NCBI GenBank assembly: GCA_026874595.1
Contig: CM049312.1
Coordinates: 30,197,456-30,261,455 of the forward strand
Reading direction: 5' to 3'
Length of the DNA stretch: 64,000 bases
Origin: Sipunculus nudus
Taxonomy: Eukaryota; Annelida; Sipuncula; Golfingiida; Sipunculidae
Shown: positions 47,325-58,690 of the stretch, one piece after another
Position numbering within the stretch: the stretch's first letter is position 1
Layout: each line of letters opens with the position of its first letter
The notes under the pieces: generated by a model
Told to the model about the DNA's origin: nothing
Database searches by the model: none
Seen by the model: only the letters and a program-made list of their open reading frames with translations
Translations under genes and position numbers: made by a program

Positions 47325-47388
47325 GTGCAGTTGGTATATCCTGAATAAGAATAGTAGCTTGACGGACATTTTTCAACTCGGCAGATTT
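47325..47388 (-). CDS. EGF-repeat gene, exon 7
   Basis: A short exon encoding 'ICRVEKCPSSYYSYSGYTNC'. The acceptor is 'ctatcatag' and the donor 'GCAC|gtaagt', phase 2. It links the EGF block to the C-terminal Cys-rich region. Confidence 0.7.
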
Positions 47389-47639
47389 CTATGATAGAAT
47401 TGAAAATCACGTTAATTTTCAACTTTCTTTTGATGTTATGTCGAGATGAATTTTGGAAAATATTTCATTGTAATTAGTACAATACTTGTTTACTTTAATA
47501 TCAAATAATGCTTCCGTTTACTTACCCGGTGTGTAAACCTATCACCCATCAAAGTTTCGTTTTTTTTTCATTCTCTTACATTTTGAAGTGTATCACATGG
47601 CCTGATATTCATGAATATCCTTTAGAATAGGGTTTTTTG

Positions 47640-48200
47640 CAATGCAAAAACATACATAAGTCTCCTGCTCCCCTATGGGCCGCCCTTCCCAAAATTTGAG
47701 GAAAAGTACAGATATCTTCAAAGGTCACAGCATCCACAAATAATTTCTTTTCCGGCTGATTTGACCTTGAAAATGTACATCAATGTCTCCTGTTTTTAAC
47801 ACTTCCTGGAATTTGGTAGGAACATTTCACGAGTCCAATTTTATGAAAATTTACTGAATGGTTCAAAGGTTACAGCACTCCAAAGTAATATTTTATTCCA
47901 GCTATTTTGACCTCGAAGATCCAGGTAAATATCTCCAGTTTTCGAACTCGTTAAAGAGCTTTGTCAAAACAATTAGTGTTTCAAATTTGAGGAAAAAGTA
48001 TGCGATACTAAAAATATTACGGGGTTCACACCAAAAATTTTTCGGCCTTTTTGACCTTTATGATGAAGGTCAAGGTCACCGGTTTTCGAATGAGACACAA
48101 ATTAAATTTCATAAAAAGTTAATTCTTTCAAAAGTTGTCGCGTCGACGACGACAAATCAAACACTATACGTCTTCCCCTATGGGAGTGGAGACAAAATTT
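47640..48200 (+). repeat. Dispersed repeat in intron 6 of the EGF-repeat gene
   Basis: It contains degenerate internal copies of 'tttgaccttga.g.tcaaggtcacc'-type sequence with recurring 'tcaaaggt.acagc' blocks. The 133-codon plus frame at 47858-48259 is read through these copies and is not a gene. Confidence 0.55.
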
Positions 48201-48314
48201 ACTACAAATTTTTATTTATATTATGTTTAATTTTTTCAAACCTTGGACATTTCATTTGATAGATATATCATAAATGATAAATGGATACAGTGAACGTTGA
48301 CCGCCTATACACAC

Positions 48315-48425
48315 GGTGTTGGCAGGTCGGGGGCCTAAACCCCTGTCTACACACGCATTCCGTTTGTCCACTGCCATAACTGTAGCAAACGCCATTGTAG
48401 CAATTCTTGGTCTTACAGCCCGTCT
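48315..48425 (-). CDS. EGF-repeat gene, exon 6 (EGF domain 6)
   Basis: One EGF-like domain: 'ETGCKTKNCYNGVCYSYGSG' then 'QTECVCRQGFRPPTC', six cysteines. The acceptor follows a (TC)n tract ending tttcag. The donor 'CACC|gtgtgt' is the weakest in the gene. Without it the frame would read on for about 15 residues and stop, which is a possible alternative 3' end. Confidence 0.82.
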
Positions 48426-49594
48426 CTGAAAGAGAGAGAGAGAGAACCACACAGTCCGGATTTATAATATCTAGAGAATGTTTTAGACTACAGGAGCATG
48501 TCAATTTGAAATTAAATGAAATCACACAAGAACACATGCTTGCATAGATAACCTTGTTTGTGAGTTAAATATTAAGAACTGGAGACAAATGTGGTTGCTT
48601 ACCCGGCAAAGACGTAGTGACGTATTAAAAGAGCCTATAACATTTAATGACGGTATTTGGGAAAACCACATAGTACCAAAAAAATTAGACCCAAGTGCAT
48701 GCACTACATTTATTAAAAATATAACTGTATAGTATCTAGAACGTCTCTCACGCCCTACCAAAAATTTGTTCTTAGGACTCTGGGTTCAAACTGTAAGAAA
48801 CGGGTTAATTTCATTGTCTATTATTATCCCCTTGCAGCAAAATTACAGGGGGGGGGGGGGGGATATAGTAAGGCCACCGTTCGTCCGTCCATCCTTCCCT
48901 CACTCCGTCCGTCCGCTATTGGTTTGTGGACGCATTTTATGCCAAACCATTGACCAAAACCTTTCATCTTTGACATATGGCTCACCAATCCAGTGATTGA
49001 AAATCGCATCGGTTTTAGTTCGCGAAGGCAAACGTCAAGGCCGCAGGACCCATTTCTTAAAAATTTAATACTTTGAAGCCAAAGATTTCATCTTCCACAT
49101 ACTGCTCTGCCACCCAGAGTCGGAAGACTTCTCATATTGCTTTATTGGAAAAAAATGCGGCTAAAAATGAGGTATTTAGTAATTAGTGCCATGAATGCTG
49201 CTTTAGCATAATAATCCAGAAATACAACATGTGCAGAAAGGGCTTTTAAAGATATTTCGGAAAGAATACAGTTATCATTAAATAATATCATGTAGTATTC
49301 AGAAGCAAGTGTTATGTACAAATATATTATGGGTCTATTTACTGTCCATTTGTAAGAGAAATATTGAATTGTGGTTCAAATTTAAACGTTTCGTAATATA
49401 TATTGTGATTTAAATATCGCTGTTCTATTCAGGGGCAGCAAATTGCAGTTTAATATTGTAATAACTTTACGCAATTTAAAATGCACACATCATTATTTGT
49501 CACAAAAAAGATTTGTTTATGTTTAGAAAGTGTTTATTATCTTATAATTTAGAAAATATTTATTGGCAGATAGTGTTATTGTAAAAATCCTTAC

Positions 49595-49729
49595 CGTTTT
49601 GACAAAACTCGCCATGATACATGGAAGAACAGCTGCAGTAATAATCCAGGGTTGGTTTAGGGCCGTAGTCTGACTGGTATAGTTTGCATGTACCACCGTT
49701 TTGACACGGACTGGAACCACAGGGATCGG
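49595..49729 (-). CDS. EGF-repeat gene, exon 5 (EGF domain 5)
   Basis: The domain reads '[20 protein letters not shown]' then 'LDYYCSCSSMYHGEFC', with six cysteines in C-x4-C-x5-C-x16-C-x1-C-x8-C spacing. It has a long loop between Cys3 and Cys4. The acceptor is 'atacttttcag' and the donor 'AACG|gtaagg'. Phase 1 at both ends. Confidence 0.9.
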
Positions 49730-50324
49730 CTGAAAAGTATGGAGTGCCTTGAAACAATGTTATACTCTTTACGGTAATACTGCTTCTCAGCGCCATCTAG
49801 TATCAAAACTCTAAACTTTAAATATACCTCCCTTGCTAAAACTTTAGTTTTTGTCATAATAAAATTCACATGAACGAAAACATATTAATTTTTTTGCAAT
49901 CCATTTACTGTACAACTATATTTAAAAGTAGTTTTCAAATAAATACACCAAGTAGTCACACATTTTGAGTTTCACCGAATGGAAATAAGATAGCACCGGG
50001 ACGCGGAAGCGACATTACCGTAATGAATGATGAAGACATTTTAGGCAGCCGTTTCAACCTCCTGCCTTTCATCATATGAGAGCTTAAAAATTTAATATCC
50101 TCACTTAGTCTTAGACATATCCTTGATTTATGTTTTATAACCATTCTATATCTGATTTATTAGCCATTAATGCTCAGATCAAGACTGTTCCGCTGGCAGT
50201 TTCTATTAACTTAAACATGTCATAATTAATATGAAAATAATAACCTAGAAAAAATAAGAGTTTCTATATGGTCTGTGTTCTTATTAACTACCTGATAAAT
50301 ACAAAATATTAAAAAAAATCCTAC

Positions 50325-50447
50325 CAAATTCGCAATTTTTTCCCTTGTTGTTTTCTGGACAATCGCATTTATACACGCTTTTATCGTTCAGAAAAGTGTC
50401 CCGGCATGTTCCTCCATTCTGACAAGGATTGTCATCACAGCGGGATT
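50325..50447 (-). CDS. EGF-repeat gene, exon 4 (EGF domain 4)
   Basis: It reads '[20 protein letters not shown]' then '[15 protein letters not shown]'. It has six cysteines but lacks the G-aromatic-x-G motif before Cys6. The acceptor is 'tttatatgcag' and the donor 'TTTG|gtagga'. Phase 1 at both ends. Confidence 0.9.
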
Positions 50448-51099
50448 CTGCATATAAAAAAAAAACAATCACAAACACAAAGTTCACAGATCAGAATCAA
50501 AGCTGAAAATAATAGTGGCTTAATATAAAATGTTAAATAGCAGGTAACTATAAGAATAAAAATAATTATTATTAAAACACAACAGGAATATATGATAGAT
50601 ATAAACTTAAGTTTTTTATGTATTATTGAATTAAATTGTTGCACACACACTTATCTGAGGGGTGGTCTAGGCAATAAACATGCGTTTAAAACGTTTAAAA
50701 ATGTTTAAACATGTTACCACTAAAATGGGTGGTAAGGGGTGTATTCCCCCTCTCTGGATTCGCTTTTTCTGGATTCGTAGTTCAGAGGACAATTACTTTT
50801 CAACTTCTCCAACAATGGCGATAGGAGACTGGTCCATGCAATACACGTACTATTATACTAATGGTGTGCGCATTTGTAACGTCATCCACGGTTTTCAAAA
50901 GTCTATACTCGTTTGCACATGAGCACTTCTTTCGGCACTATATTGGTTGAAAAAAACGGGAATATGATGGTATCTGACTAATTTTCAGGTTACCTGTCTT
51001 ATTGGGCATGCATGCTGACTCACCACCACTTTATTGACGACCTGATACTGTCAAGGTTGGTCGTCGATAGGGGCTTGGGTTGGGGGTTAATACACTTAC

Positions 51100-51222
51100 T
51101 AAACTGGCAGTTTTTTCCACCAAATCCATGTGGACAGAAGCAGTAATAAGTTGTTGCCCAATTAGGAACATGACATGTCCCTCCGTTCTGACAGGGATTT
51201 CTGTCTCCAAAGCACTGGTTTT
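51100..51222 (-). CDS. EGF-repeat gene, exon 3 (EGF domain 3)
   Basis: It reads '[20 protein letters not shown]' then 'YYCFCPHGFGGKNCQF', the most canonical EGF of the set, with the 'GFGGKNC' end. The acceptor is 'ccttattttcag' and the donor 'TTTA|gtaagt'. Phase 1 at both ends. Confidence 0.92.
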
Positions 51223-52016
51223 CTGAAAATAAGGTAAGAAAATTCAAATAACTCTATCATAAGCCAAAGAATGTTCTTATCTTATCTGATATCGTTGATC
51301 AGCCAAATGCATTAATATTTGGAAAAACTACAGAACATCCGGTGCATTTTAGGGTAAAATCTGTTTTGTTCCTCACGAACTTCAGAGACCCATAGAAAAA
51401 AATTTAATTTTTGATTTGTTCTAATGAAACAGTTACTCAGAATAACATATATTAGACTGTATGTACCTGTATCTACCAGTATGTACGTGTATCCATCAGC
51501 ATCGACTGTGTTATTTCTATACTGTATATATAAGATCAGTATTAATTACCTCATGTTCTGCCTTATGATCTCGAGAGGCAAAACCAACGAAGGTACAGAC
51601 TATTTATTTCGGTAAATATGTTCTCATTAAATAAACCATTCCAGGTATGACTAATACGACGGAGGTAAATTCTCATAAAGCATGCAGTTATTAATGCAAC
51701 ACCCCTTTATGCCCAGATTAACGAGGGTGTGGTATTCTATATTCGTGACAGATATTTTGCATTGGAAAACAAAACAAACACAAGATACATGATTCAAGAA
51801 ACTAAATAATATACATTTTACTTCCCAACTTTTTTATATAAATAAGTCAAAGTGTGAATAATTTCCATTTTACAGCCACAACGGTTTCGTGTAACAGGCT
51901 AATCGGAGCGGTTACCTTATACCTATAATCAAAGATTTTCATGTTCTTCGCAGAGCGTATTTGGTCCAAGTACAAGGTATGAACATTTGACATAAGAAAT
52001 GGTATATTGCATTTAC

Positions 52017-52136
52017 CTCTTTCACACATTTCACCAAGGTGGGTGCGTGGACATACACACCGAAACCCTGGGGCTTGAACGGCAGGTACGCAGGATCCGC
52101 TATTCTGACACGGGTTCCTCCCTACACAAGGGCTGA
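52017..52136 (-). CDS. EGF-repeat gene, exon 2 (EGF domain 2)
   Basis: It reads 'SPCVGRNPCQNSGSCVPAVQ' then 'GFRCVCPRTHLGEMCER', six cysteines. The acceptor is 'ttatttttcag' (a second AG lies four bases on) and the donor 'AGAG|gtaaat'. Phase 1 at both ends. Confidence 0.9.
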
Positions 52137-52676
52137 CTGAAAAATAAAACCAACAACACTACAACGCTATATCCCTGCAGCAATCTGGTAAATGATACTG
52201 ATTTGTCACTTATACAAGTATGCTATCTGATATTTATGTTTATAAAATTAATTTGGTTTAACAATCAATTTATCAAGTAATTAATTATACATTTGCTGCC
52301 TTGTCTGCCTATACAAATTTCTGTCAGAGTATAATATTTTCTTTCGTGTTGAGTTGCTCTGTAACCTTCCCTTTGCCAATATGATGTCTGTGTATAAGTT
52401 GTGTGAAACCATTTCAATTTTTTTCTGTATTTTCCCATACAGGTCCGCTCCCGATCCTGATGTAATATCAAGCACTTGACGGATATGAATATGTCAAAAA
52501 CGATATCACAGTGTTGTTCTCTTTTCATTTTTTTTGGGTCGGGGGTGGGGTGTGGTGGGGGATGGGTGTAATTTTTGATATTTCACTCGGTTTAGTGTGT
52601 TCCTTTGCATTAAATGTGTGTTCTTTTATAATTAACATACGCCGAATAGTTTATATATATAAATTATATAATATAT

Positions 52677-52679
<3 letters not shown>

Positions 52680-52709
<30 letters not shown>

Positions 52710-52795
52710 AAATAAATACTACAGGTTTGACGTCTACTAAAATGAAGCTAAGGTTATTTTTGTGCAAGATCATATATATATATATATATATAAAG
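52680..52795. repeat. CA/TA microsatellites
   Basis: Two TA runs (about 52686-52710 and 52772-52792), the first preceded by acacac. They lie in intron 1 of the coding region of the EGF-repeat gene. Confidence 0.9.
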
Positions 52796-52888
52796 TACAT
52801 GCATGAAATTAATTAACGCAGGTATTGTACTCTGGTGTATATGATGAAGATTTGAAATCTTAAGTGTCCATGGTCAAGCGGTCCCCAC

Positions 52889-53116
52889 CGTGTTGACACC
52901 TGTCGCCGTAATTCCTCCAGTTACAAAAGCAGTTGTATTTGCGTGACCAGCTAAACTTGCGGCACGTGCCTCCATGTAAACACGGATTACTGTGGCAGGC
53001 ATCCGCGAAGGCTGCACCAGTCACAGTAAACAGATATAATACAGCCACCAAGAGTAGTCTGCGCAGGGTGTCCGACATGTTGCGAAATTGTGACGTCACT
53101 TCCTGTACTCAATGTC
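52889..53116 (-). CDS. EGF-repeat gene, first coding exon: signal peptide and EGF domain 1
   Basis: The coding part starts at the ATG at 53078-53076; bases 53079-53116 are 5' UTR after the acceptor 'tttcttcttatcag'. Residues 1-25 form a signal peptide ('LLLVAVLYLFTVTGAAFA') with a likely cut before D26. EGF 1 spans C28-C61 ('CHSNPCLHGGTC', 'CFCNWRNYGDRC'). The whole gene encodes a secreted protein with six EGF-like domains, each on its own phase-1 exon, then a Cys-rich, probably helical tail (exons 7-12). No calcium-binding EGF signature and no membrane segment are seen, so the product is extracellular and soluble. Partners and role are unknown. The first ten coding exons give 416 continuous codons. 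It is not a family I can name. Confidence 0.88.
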
Positions 53117-53560
53117 CTGATAAGAAGAAAGAAGTTGAAATACTGTTGGATCTTCATAAATCTTGTAATGTATTCAACCTATGGCTAACAGAATGGCTTT
53201 GCTATAGGTGTGCGATAGTCTCGAGTTATGCATGTGTATTGATTCCTTTTCTCTAAATATTTAATTATCAAGTAGAAAGCAGTAATAAGGAATAACGTGT
53301 CGTCAGGCCAGCCCTGGACAACAAGCTTCACAAAAGGTATTAATCACTGACGCCTGTAGACAGTGTTGACTTAATGTTGATTAAATAATACAAAATATCT
53401 TTAAATTAAATACATACGGCTGCTCAAGTTAATAGGTATATTATCGTTATATTATTTATATGCACATATTGATTTACTAAAGGAAAGATAACATAGAACT
53501 TCTAAAACATTCTAGTATTATTTGTTTATGAAACAATGCCCGTATAAATGAACAACTTAC

Positions 53561-53636
53561 CAGTCTGTCCCTCAACGTCCTGTCTCAGCTGGTTGGAGTT
53601 GTTTGTCTATTACAGCCTGTCATATGCCCGCATGAA
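53561..53636 (-). other. Candidate non-coding exon 1 of the EGF-repeat gene
   Basis: A strong donor 'GACTG|gtaagt' at 53561 lies about 445 bases upstream of the strong acceptor before the first coding exon. The exon itself has no ATG continuing into the coding frame. The upstream boundary (transcription start) is a guess. Confidence 0.45.
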
Positions 53637-53639
53637 AAA

Positions 53640-54120
53640 TATAGCGCCATCCCGACTACAAATAAATTGCAGTATATTATATGTATTTACTTGACAGATG
53701 TAAAGTGAGGACGGATGGCTGAAAGTGTTGAATGTCCCAAACGTGAGTAATAGCTTTGTCCTCAGTAAAATAGGATGCGGTATTAGCGGGCAAAATTATA
53801 GATGATGAGGGCCATTATTCATAGCACCCAGATTCGTATTCACAAAGATGAAGCTGATATTAGCTATAAAAAATTAGTCGTGCGACAGCTCTTGTAGGCC
53901 TACGTAAAATTTGTATATTAAAGGATACTTTAAAAAATATAACATTCTGAAATTCGGGAATTATCAGCACTACCAGCAAGCACGTGCTTTATCTTCTATT
54001 TATAACGACATTGTCCCGTCAGCGATGTTAAGGTGCAAACAGATTTATATAAAATTTATTTTACATGGACTGTAAAAAAAGTAACTATAACTTATCGGGC
54101 ACTCTCCATGGCTCAGGTTG
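53640..54120. other. No supported feature; upstream region of the EGF-repeat gene
   Basis: This stretch should contain the promoter of the minus-strand gene, but I see no convincing TATA box or initiator. Confidence 0.4.
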
Positions 54121-54129
54121 TGGGGTTCT

Positions 54130-54265
54130 GTAGTATAAAAGGGGAAGCTTACCAGAGGGCCCGGAGATAAACACCAGCCTTTAACGGATAATTACAATCC
54201 AATATCATAGCCACCCCAGGGATCGAAACCGGGTCGCCAGCGAAGAAAGTTCAGCGTTTTACACC
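54130..54265 (-). mobile_element. tRNA-derived SINE relic
   Basis: On the minus strand a B-box-like 'ggtttcgatccctgg' follows an A-box-like 'ggtgtaaaacgctg'. The body is short and the tail is not clear. Confidence 0.4.
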
Positions 54266-54904
54266 ATCAAATTATATATTTTCGATCAAATACTTTATTT
54301 GAATTATATTGTAATTGAAGGCTGGATTACGGCATAAAACCTACATTGCACATATTGGCACCACCGGGGGGTTAACACTGTCATTAACTGCGTAATTTCT
54401 CTGTCTTGAAAATGATGGTCCAGCTGTGATGTTCTTTTTACTTCGATGCCCCCTATTGACGAAAAGGCAAATTAAACCTCCTGGTGGCCACACGGTTTCA
54501 GGAAAAGTGTTTGGTTTACACTTTTGGAAATATGACTACAATACTTTGATACAACATTTTTCGTGAATTGTTTTTTAACATCCGGGTTATAGTCGGTATG
54601 TATTGGCAGCCCCATGAGCGATTTAAATTTTAATTAAGGGTTTGGAAAGGTCACGAAAATATGATGGGAATGTAAGAATCTCTTAATAGAGAAAATTTCA
54701 TGGCCATTTTGCCAAAATCGTCCAAAGTAGAATCCGGACGAACGCTCGAAGGTCGCCTCATTTTGGCCCTCTAACACCAGAGTCTACGACTAGCGTACTG
54801 AGCGTGAGAGTGCCCTTCAGTCCTTCAAGGACAACCGTACTGTAAGGTGTTATGAGGATTCGATACGAAATATCTGACAACGGCTCTTGTCCTGTATAAG
54901 TCCG

Positions 54905-55090
54905 CAGTCACTTGACATAAGCCAGTTAGTGTTTTTTAGTATACTTTCTAAAAACACCACCCATGTGTGAGGAAAAATTCCGTTTTAACTCAACATAGCG
55001 GTAAGTCTCCTGTATTCTTGTTTAATTTCTGACCACATAAATGAAAGCATGGCTCGCACAAGTTACAGCTCGGTAGCCAACTAGTACTGG
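54905..55090. repeat. Dispersed repeat, first half of a split copy
   Basis: It matches 42440-42600 ('ttagtatactttctaaaaac', 'cgttttaactcaacatag'). Confidence 0.6.
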
Positions 55091-55915
55091 ATACATTAAT
55101 TTTTTTGGGAGGTAGGGTGCAGCGGCCATTTTGTGTTTTGGGCACAGTTTTGGGCTCGCTTTTGAGGGGGACATCTCCGATGAATTTTCAGGATTGAGCT
55201 CGCTGGGGCTGAATTCGCTGAAGGACGAAGCACTGGGGCCTCGTTTATTGTTGCCTGTGGATCGGCAGTAGGGGAGCGTAGCCTTTCTTGACTTGCGATT
55301 GGTGGCCATCTTTGATTTTGGGCTCAAGATGGGTTGGGTCACGGTTTTGACATCGAATATGGGGTTCCTCGGCCACCAGAGCCCCAGAGTCCGTGTACTG
55401 AACAGTGTTGCGCCCAAGACCGGTGAAGGGGTGAATTTCAAAATAGCGGAAGCCGGCCGTTTCGGATTTCGAGTTCTCTCGGATTCCCCGCACTTTTGCG
55501 AGGGACATCCTCGCTAATTTTGTCGGTAACTTTCAGTGGGACGTTTTCCTGAGGTGTCGGCCTTCGCTCTCCGCGGTTGCGGAGATGCTCCAGATTATCC
55601 AACTATGCAAGTGTTATTTTTTGTATTAGGATAATATCCAGTTCGAATTTATATGCCATATAGATCGATAGTAAACATAAATACCTTGCCATGCAATTAA
55701 ATTGCGTTGTCCATCATTACTTAATTGGGTAGGTTATTCTATTTTTCTGTCCTTTGCAAATGCTTTTTTATCATTGTTTTAATTATATGTGTGCATGTTT
55801 CGAATTTACTATAATATGTGTATCTATATGCATTTTTTTCGGACAAGAAAACATGTTTTGTTATCCTTAATGGCTATATGCAATCATTTTAAAATCATGT
55901 TTAAATTATATGTCT
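55091..55915. other. Sequence inserted into the dispersed repeat (about 0.8 kb)
   Basis: It separates the two halves of the repeat. The first 450 bases are GC-richer and contain mutually overlapping open frames (minus 55022-55441, minus 55245-55508, plus 55293-55517). None has a family signal. It could be a mobile element or a retrocopy fragment; its ends are approximate and no terminal repeat was seen. Confidence 0.4.
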
Positions 55916-56140
55916 CCTTACCACAGAGACGGGTTTTCATGTTTATGTTTGAGTTCACGTGTATTTATTTTTTCTAAATCACCTTTCGAAGCCTGTTGTT
56001 CAGATGATCGGCTGTATACTACGATATCAGTGCAGCAGGATAGGTGAGCGCTGCAGTAAATTCTTCCGTATGGCTTGAAACACGACTCAAGTTGGTCCTA
56101 CCTGTTCAGTAAAAATGCCGACAGAGTCGTGTAAACTTAA
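55916..56140. repeat. Dispersed repeat, second half of a split copy
   Basis: It matches 42610-42770 ('accacagagacgggttttca', 'gtatggcttgaaacacgac', 'gagtcgt'). Confidence 0.6.
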
Positions 56141-56188
56141 CGGCCGTTGATACGCCATAGTGGTATTATTCCCTGTGGTTCATTAGCT

Positions 56189-56402
56189 ATGCGGATCCAG
56201 GATTTAGGAAAAGGGGGGGGGGGGGGGTGGTCCAACCCAGGAGGTCTAATGAAAATCCTTAAAAAAAGGTCATCAGGTCCGAAAAAGGGGGGGGGGTTCC
56301 AGGCCGCAAAATTTCGTCTAAATCCCTTTAAAAAAGGTTGCTTCGGGTGAAAAAGGGGGGTCCGAACCCCCTTGACCCCCCCCCCCCCCCGATCCACTTC
56401 TG
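56189..56402. mobile_element. MITE copy 3 (GGATCC-ended family)
   Basis: The left end is 'tatgcggatccagg' and the right end 'gatccacttc'. The interior is close to copy 1 ('ggtccaacccaggaggtcta', 'ttccaggccgcaaaatt') with long G and C runs. The frame 56137-56397 is part of it. About 214 bp. Confidence 0.75.
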
Positions 56403-56404
56403 TT

Positions 56405-57185
56405 GTGCCAGAAACTCTGAACGAATTTCTGTATTATAGCTGCAGAACCTGTGACGTTAAATATTCTAATACTGTTTTAATTATTAGCCATCATTTATTA
56501 AGTTCAAACATTTCGGGTAATCTGTTTAACTACTTCTGGAAAAATGTAAAGAATGAAACCAGATGTCAAAGTCCAGGACCTTTCTGTCCGAGTCTCTGTC
56601 CCATTCTCGACTCGACTTAACTAGAGTATACGTATTATTACGTTCTGTTCAAGTCCAACAGTCTTTGTTAACGACATGTTGTCAGCAGTAGCAGGGCGCT
56701 TAGATCTAAAAAGAGACGTTTGTAGGTTTTTACCTAAAAATATTTATTATCAGCGTTAAGTTTAATAAAATAGTCAAGTAAAAACCTCAACGCCTTCCCC
56801 CCCCCCCCCCCCCCACACACACACTTTTCTTACAACACTGATGATAAAATATCTCTGAATCAACTATAGTATGAAAGAAAATTTTTATTCAAAGGATGGG
56901 TCCATATCTATTGGTGGCACTGTCTTAAATAAAGATTAGAGGAATCGATAGGATAATAATGATGATATGTTATTATTAAGCCTTCTGCTTTTATATCTTT
57001 TATATACACGGGGTTAGGAATAATGCCGAAGTCATAACCTGTCATTCAGAAATAAGAAAGAATCTCTAATGAGTTATATTATAACTGACCTAAAAACCAT
57101 CTGATGTAAAGCGTTTACTCTTTGTCCGTCGTTCGCCCGCCCTACAAGCCGTCTCTCCGTCTTTCTGTTCTTCCGTTACCAGGGC
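56405..57185. other. No supported gene; poly-C then CA tract
   Basis: A run of about 17 C followed by (CA)n lies at 56797-56823. Nothing else was recognised. Confidence 0.5.
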
Positions 57186-57189
57186 ACAA

Positions 57190-58260
57190 ATCGTTACTCG
57201 TCGGCCAGAAGCCTTTTTACTTAAAATCCAGGGAGGTCCATATAAAGCTCCCTGGACACCTGAAATTAGGTCACTGCGGACTATATTCTTTTAGTTATTG
57301 GGCTTGTTATAGCAACCCGGAATAACTAAATATTTGATACAGAAGCTCCAGTATCCGAATAACAAATGCATTGATTGCCATGATTCTTTCCATGCATATT
57401 GATCATGGAGTTAAGACTGTTTTCGTCAACTGTATTTATTATTAATTTTTATGCATTTCCTCCATTTTGGAGACATTCAAATGAAGCACTTAAGAGGTTA
57501 ACGCTACCCAAACCGTAACCGTTAGGCCTAGAAACCCCTGACTGTACATCTAAGGACGTCCTGAGCACAACTCCTTGGAAACCTGGAATTAGGTCAAGGT
57601 GATCTTTATTCTGCCAAGTACTAGCCAAAAAACATGATTTAGGCCACCCAGTAAGACCGGGATCAAAATTAATTATTGGACCTAGAAGATCTCTGCCAAT
57701 TACAGTCTCTGAGTAGAGCCTGTTTTTGCCCCCCCCCCCCCGAATAATAAAAAAATATTAAAAAGCTCCATTATCAGAATAGCAAATGCATTAATTGACA
57801 TGATTGTATCCATAAAAATTTATCATGGCGTGTTTCATCTTTCCTGATGACTGGTGGAACCAGCTTTATTTCTTCTAATTTTTCGCATTACTTTATATAT
57901 TTTTGATATATTCAAATGAAGAATCCGGCAATTACTGTGACCTCTATTCTGCAAGATTTGTGAAAGAATAAAATTTGTACACCCTATAAGACACATTTGC
58001 ATGATCGGTTACAGGTAGACCTAGAAACGTCTAATTTGACGGGAGTTTCCTGTAAAAATTCCGTTTGAACCTGAATTAATGTCCTTGTGTCCTATATTCT
58101 GTGAGCTGTGTGAAAGAACATGGTTTAAGCACTCTATTAGTTATACTGGCACAAATTGTAGCAATTCGACCTAGAAACTACTAAACTGGCATATAAGAAG
58201 TTCCTGGTAAAAGCTTCTTTGAAACCCTAAATAAGGTCACTGTAACCTGTTTTCTAAGGA
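57190..58260. repeat. Degenerate tandem dispersed repeat
   Basis: 'ccctggacacctgaaattag', 'ccttggaaacctggaattag', 'gtttgaacctgaattaatgt' and 'ctttgaaaccctaaataagg' are diverged copies of one block (near 57245, 57570, 58050 and 58215), each followed by 'gtcactgt.acct.t.ttct'. No coding content. Confidence 0.55.
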
Positions 58261-58690
58261 CTATGGACAAAAAGCCTGATTTTTTTTTAGCAATCTGGAA
58301 GTCATTTCACCTATTGTTCAAGGTTCCTTATAAAATATTTTCAACAGATCTTAACACATTTAGTAATGTATGTGTCATTTGTATGTCAAATTCAGGTGAG
58401 CGTCATGGCCAATGGGCCAATATTTTTTTAATAAAAATGACACATATGTCATTTTTACGTCATATTCCATTTATGTGTTCTTTCATTTACAATGATTTAA
58501 AGATAGTGTTACAGGTGTTTCTTTTATTGTGTGCAGCAGTCTTGCATGTTTCAGCTGTATGTTAGCAACCTGGGGTTAACCATACCTTATGATGCTGTAC
58601 AGTAGACATTTTCTAAAACACTAGCGACATATATCGGCGACACTAACTCTTTGGGTGCATTGCATCAACGATGCAGAGGATAATTGCTGT

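Noticed and set aside
47858..48259. 133-codon plus-strand open frame
   Set aside because: It reads through degenerate copies of a dispersed repeat in an intron of the EGF-repeat gene.
55022..55441. 139-codon minus-strand open frame
   Set aside because: Other frames on both strands are open over the same bases, its C-terminal end lies in a dispersed repeat, and no family is recognised. It is treated as part of an inserted sequence.
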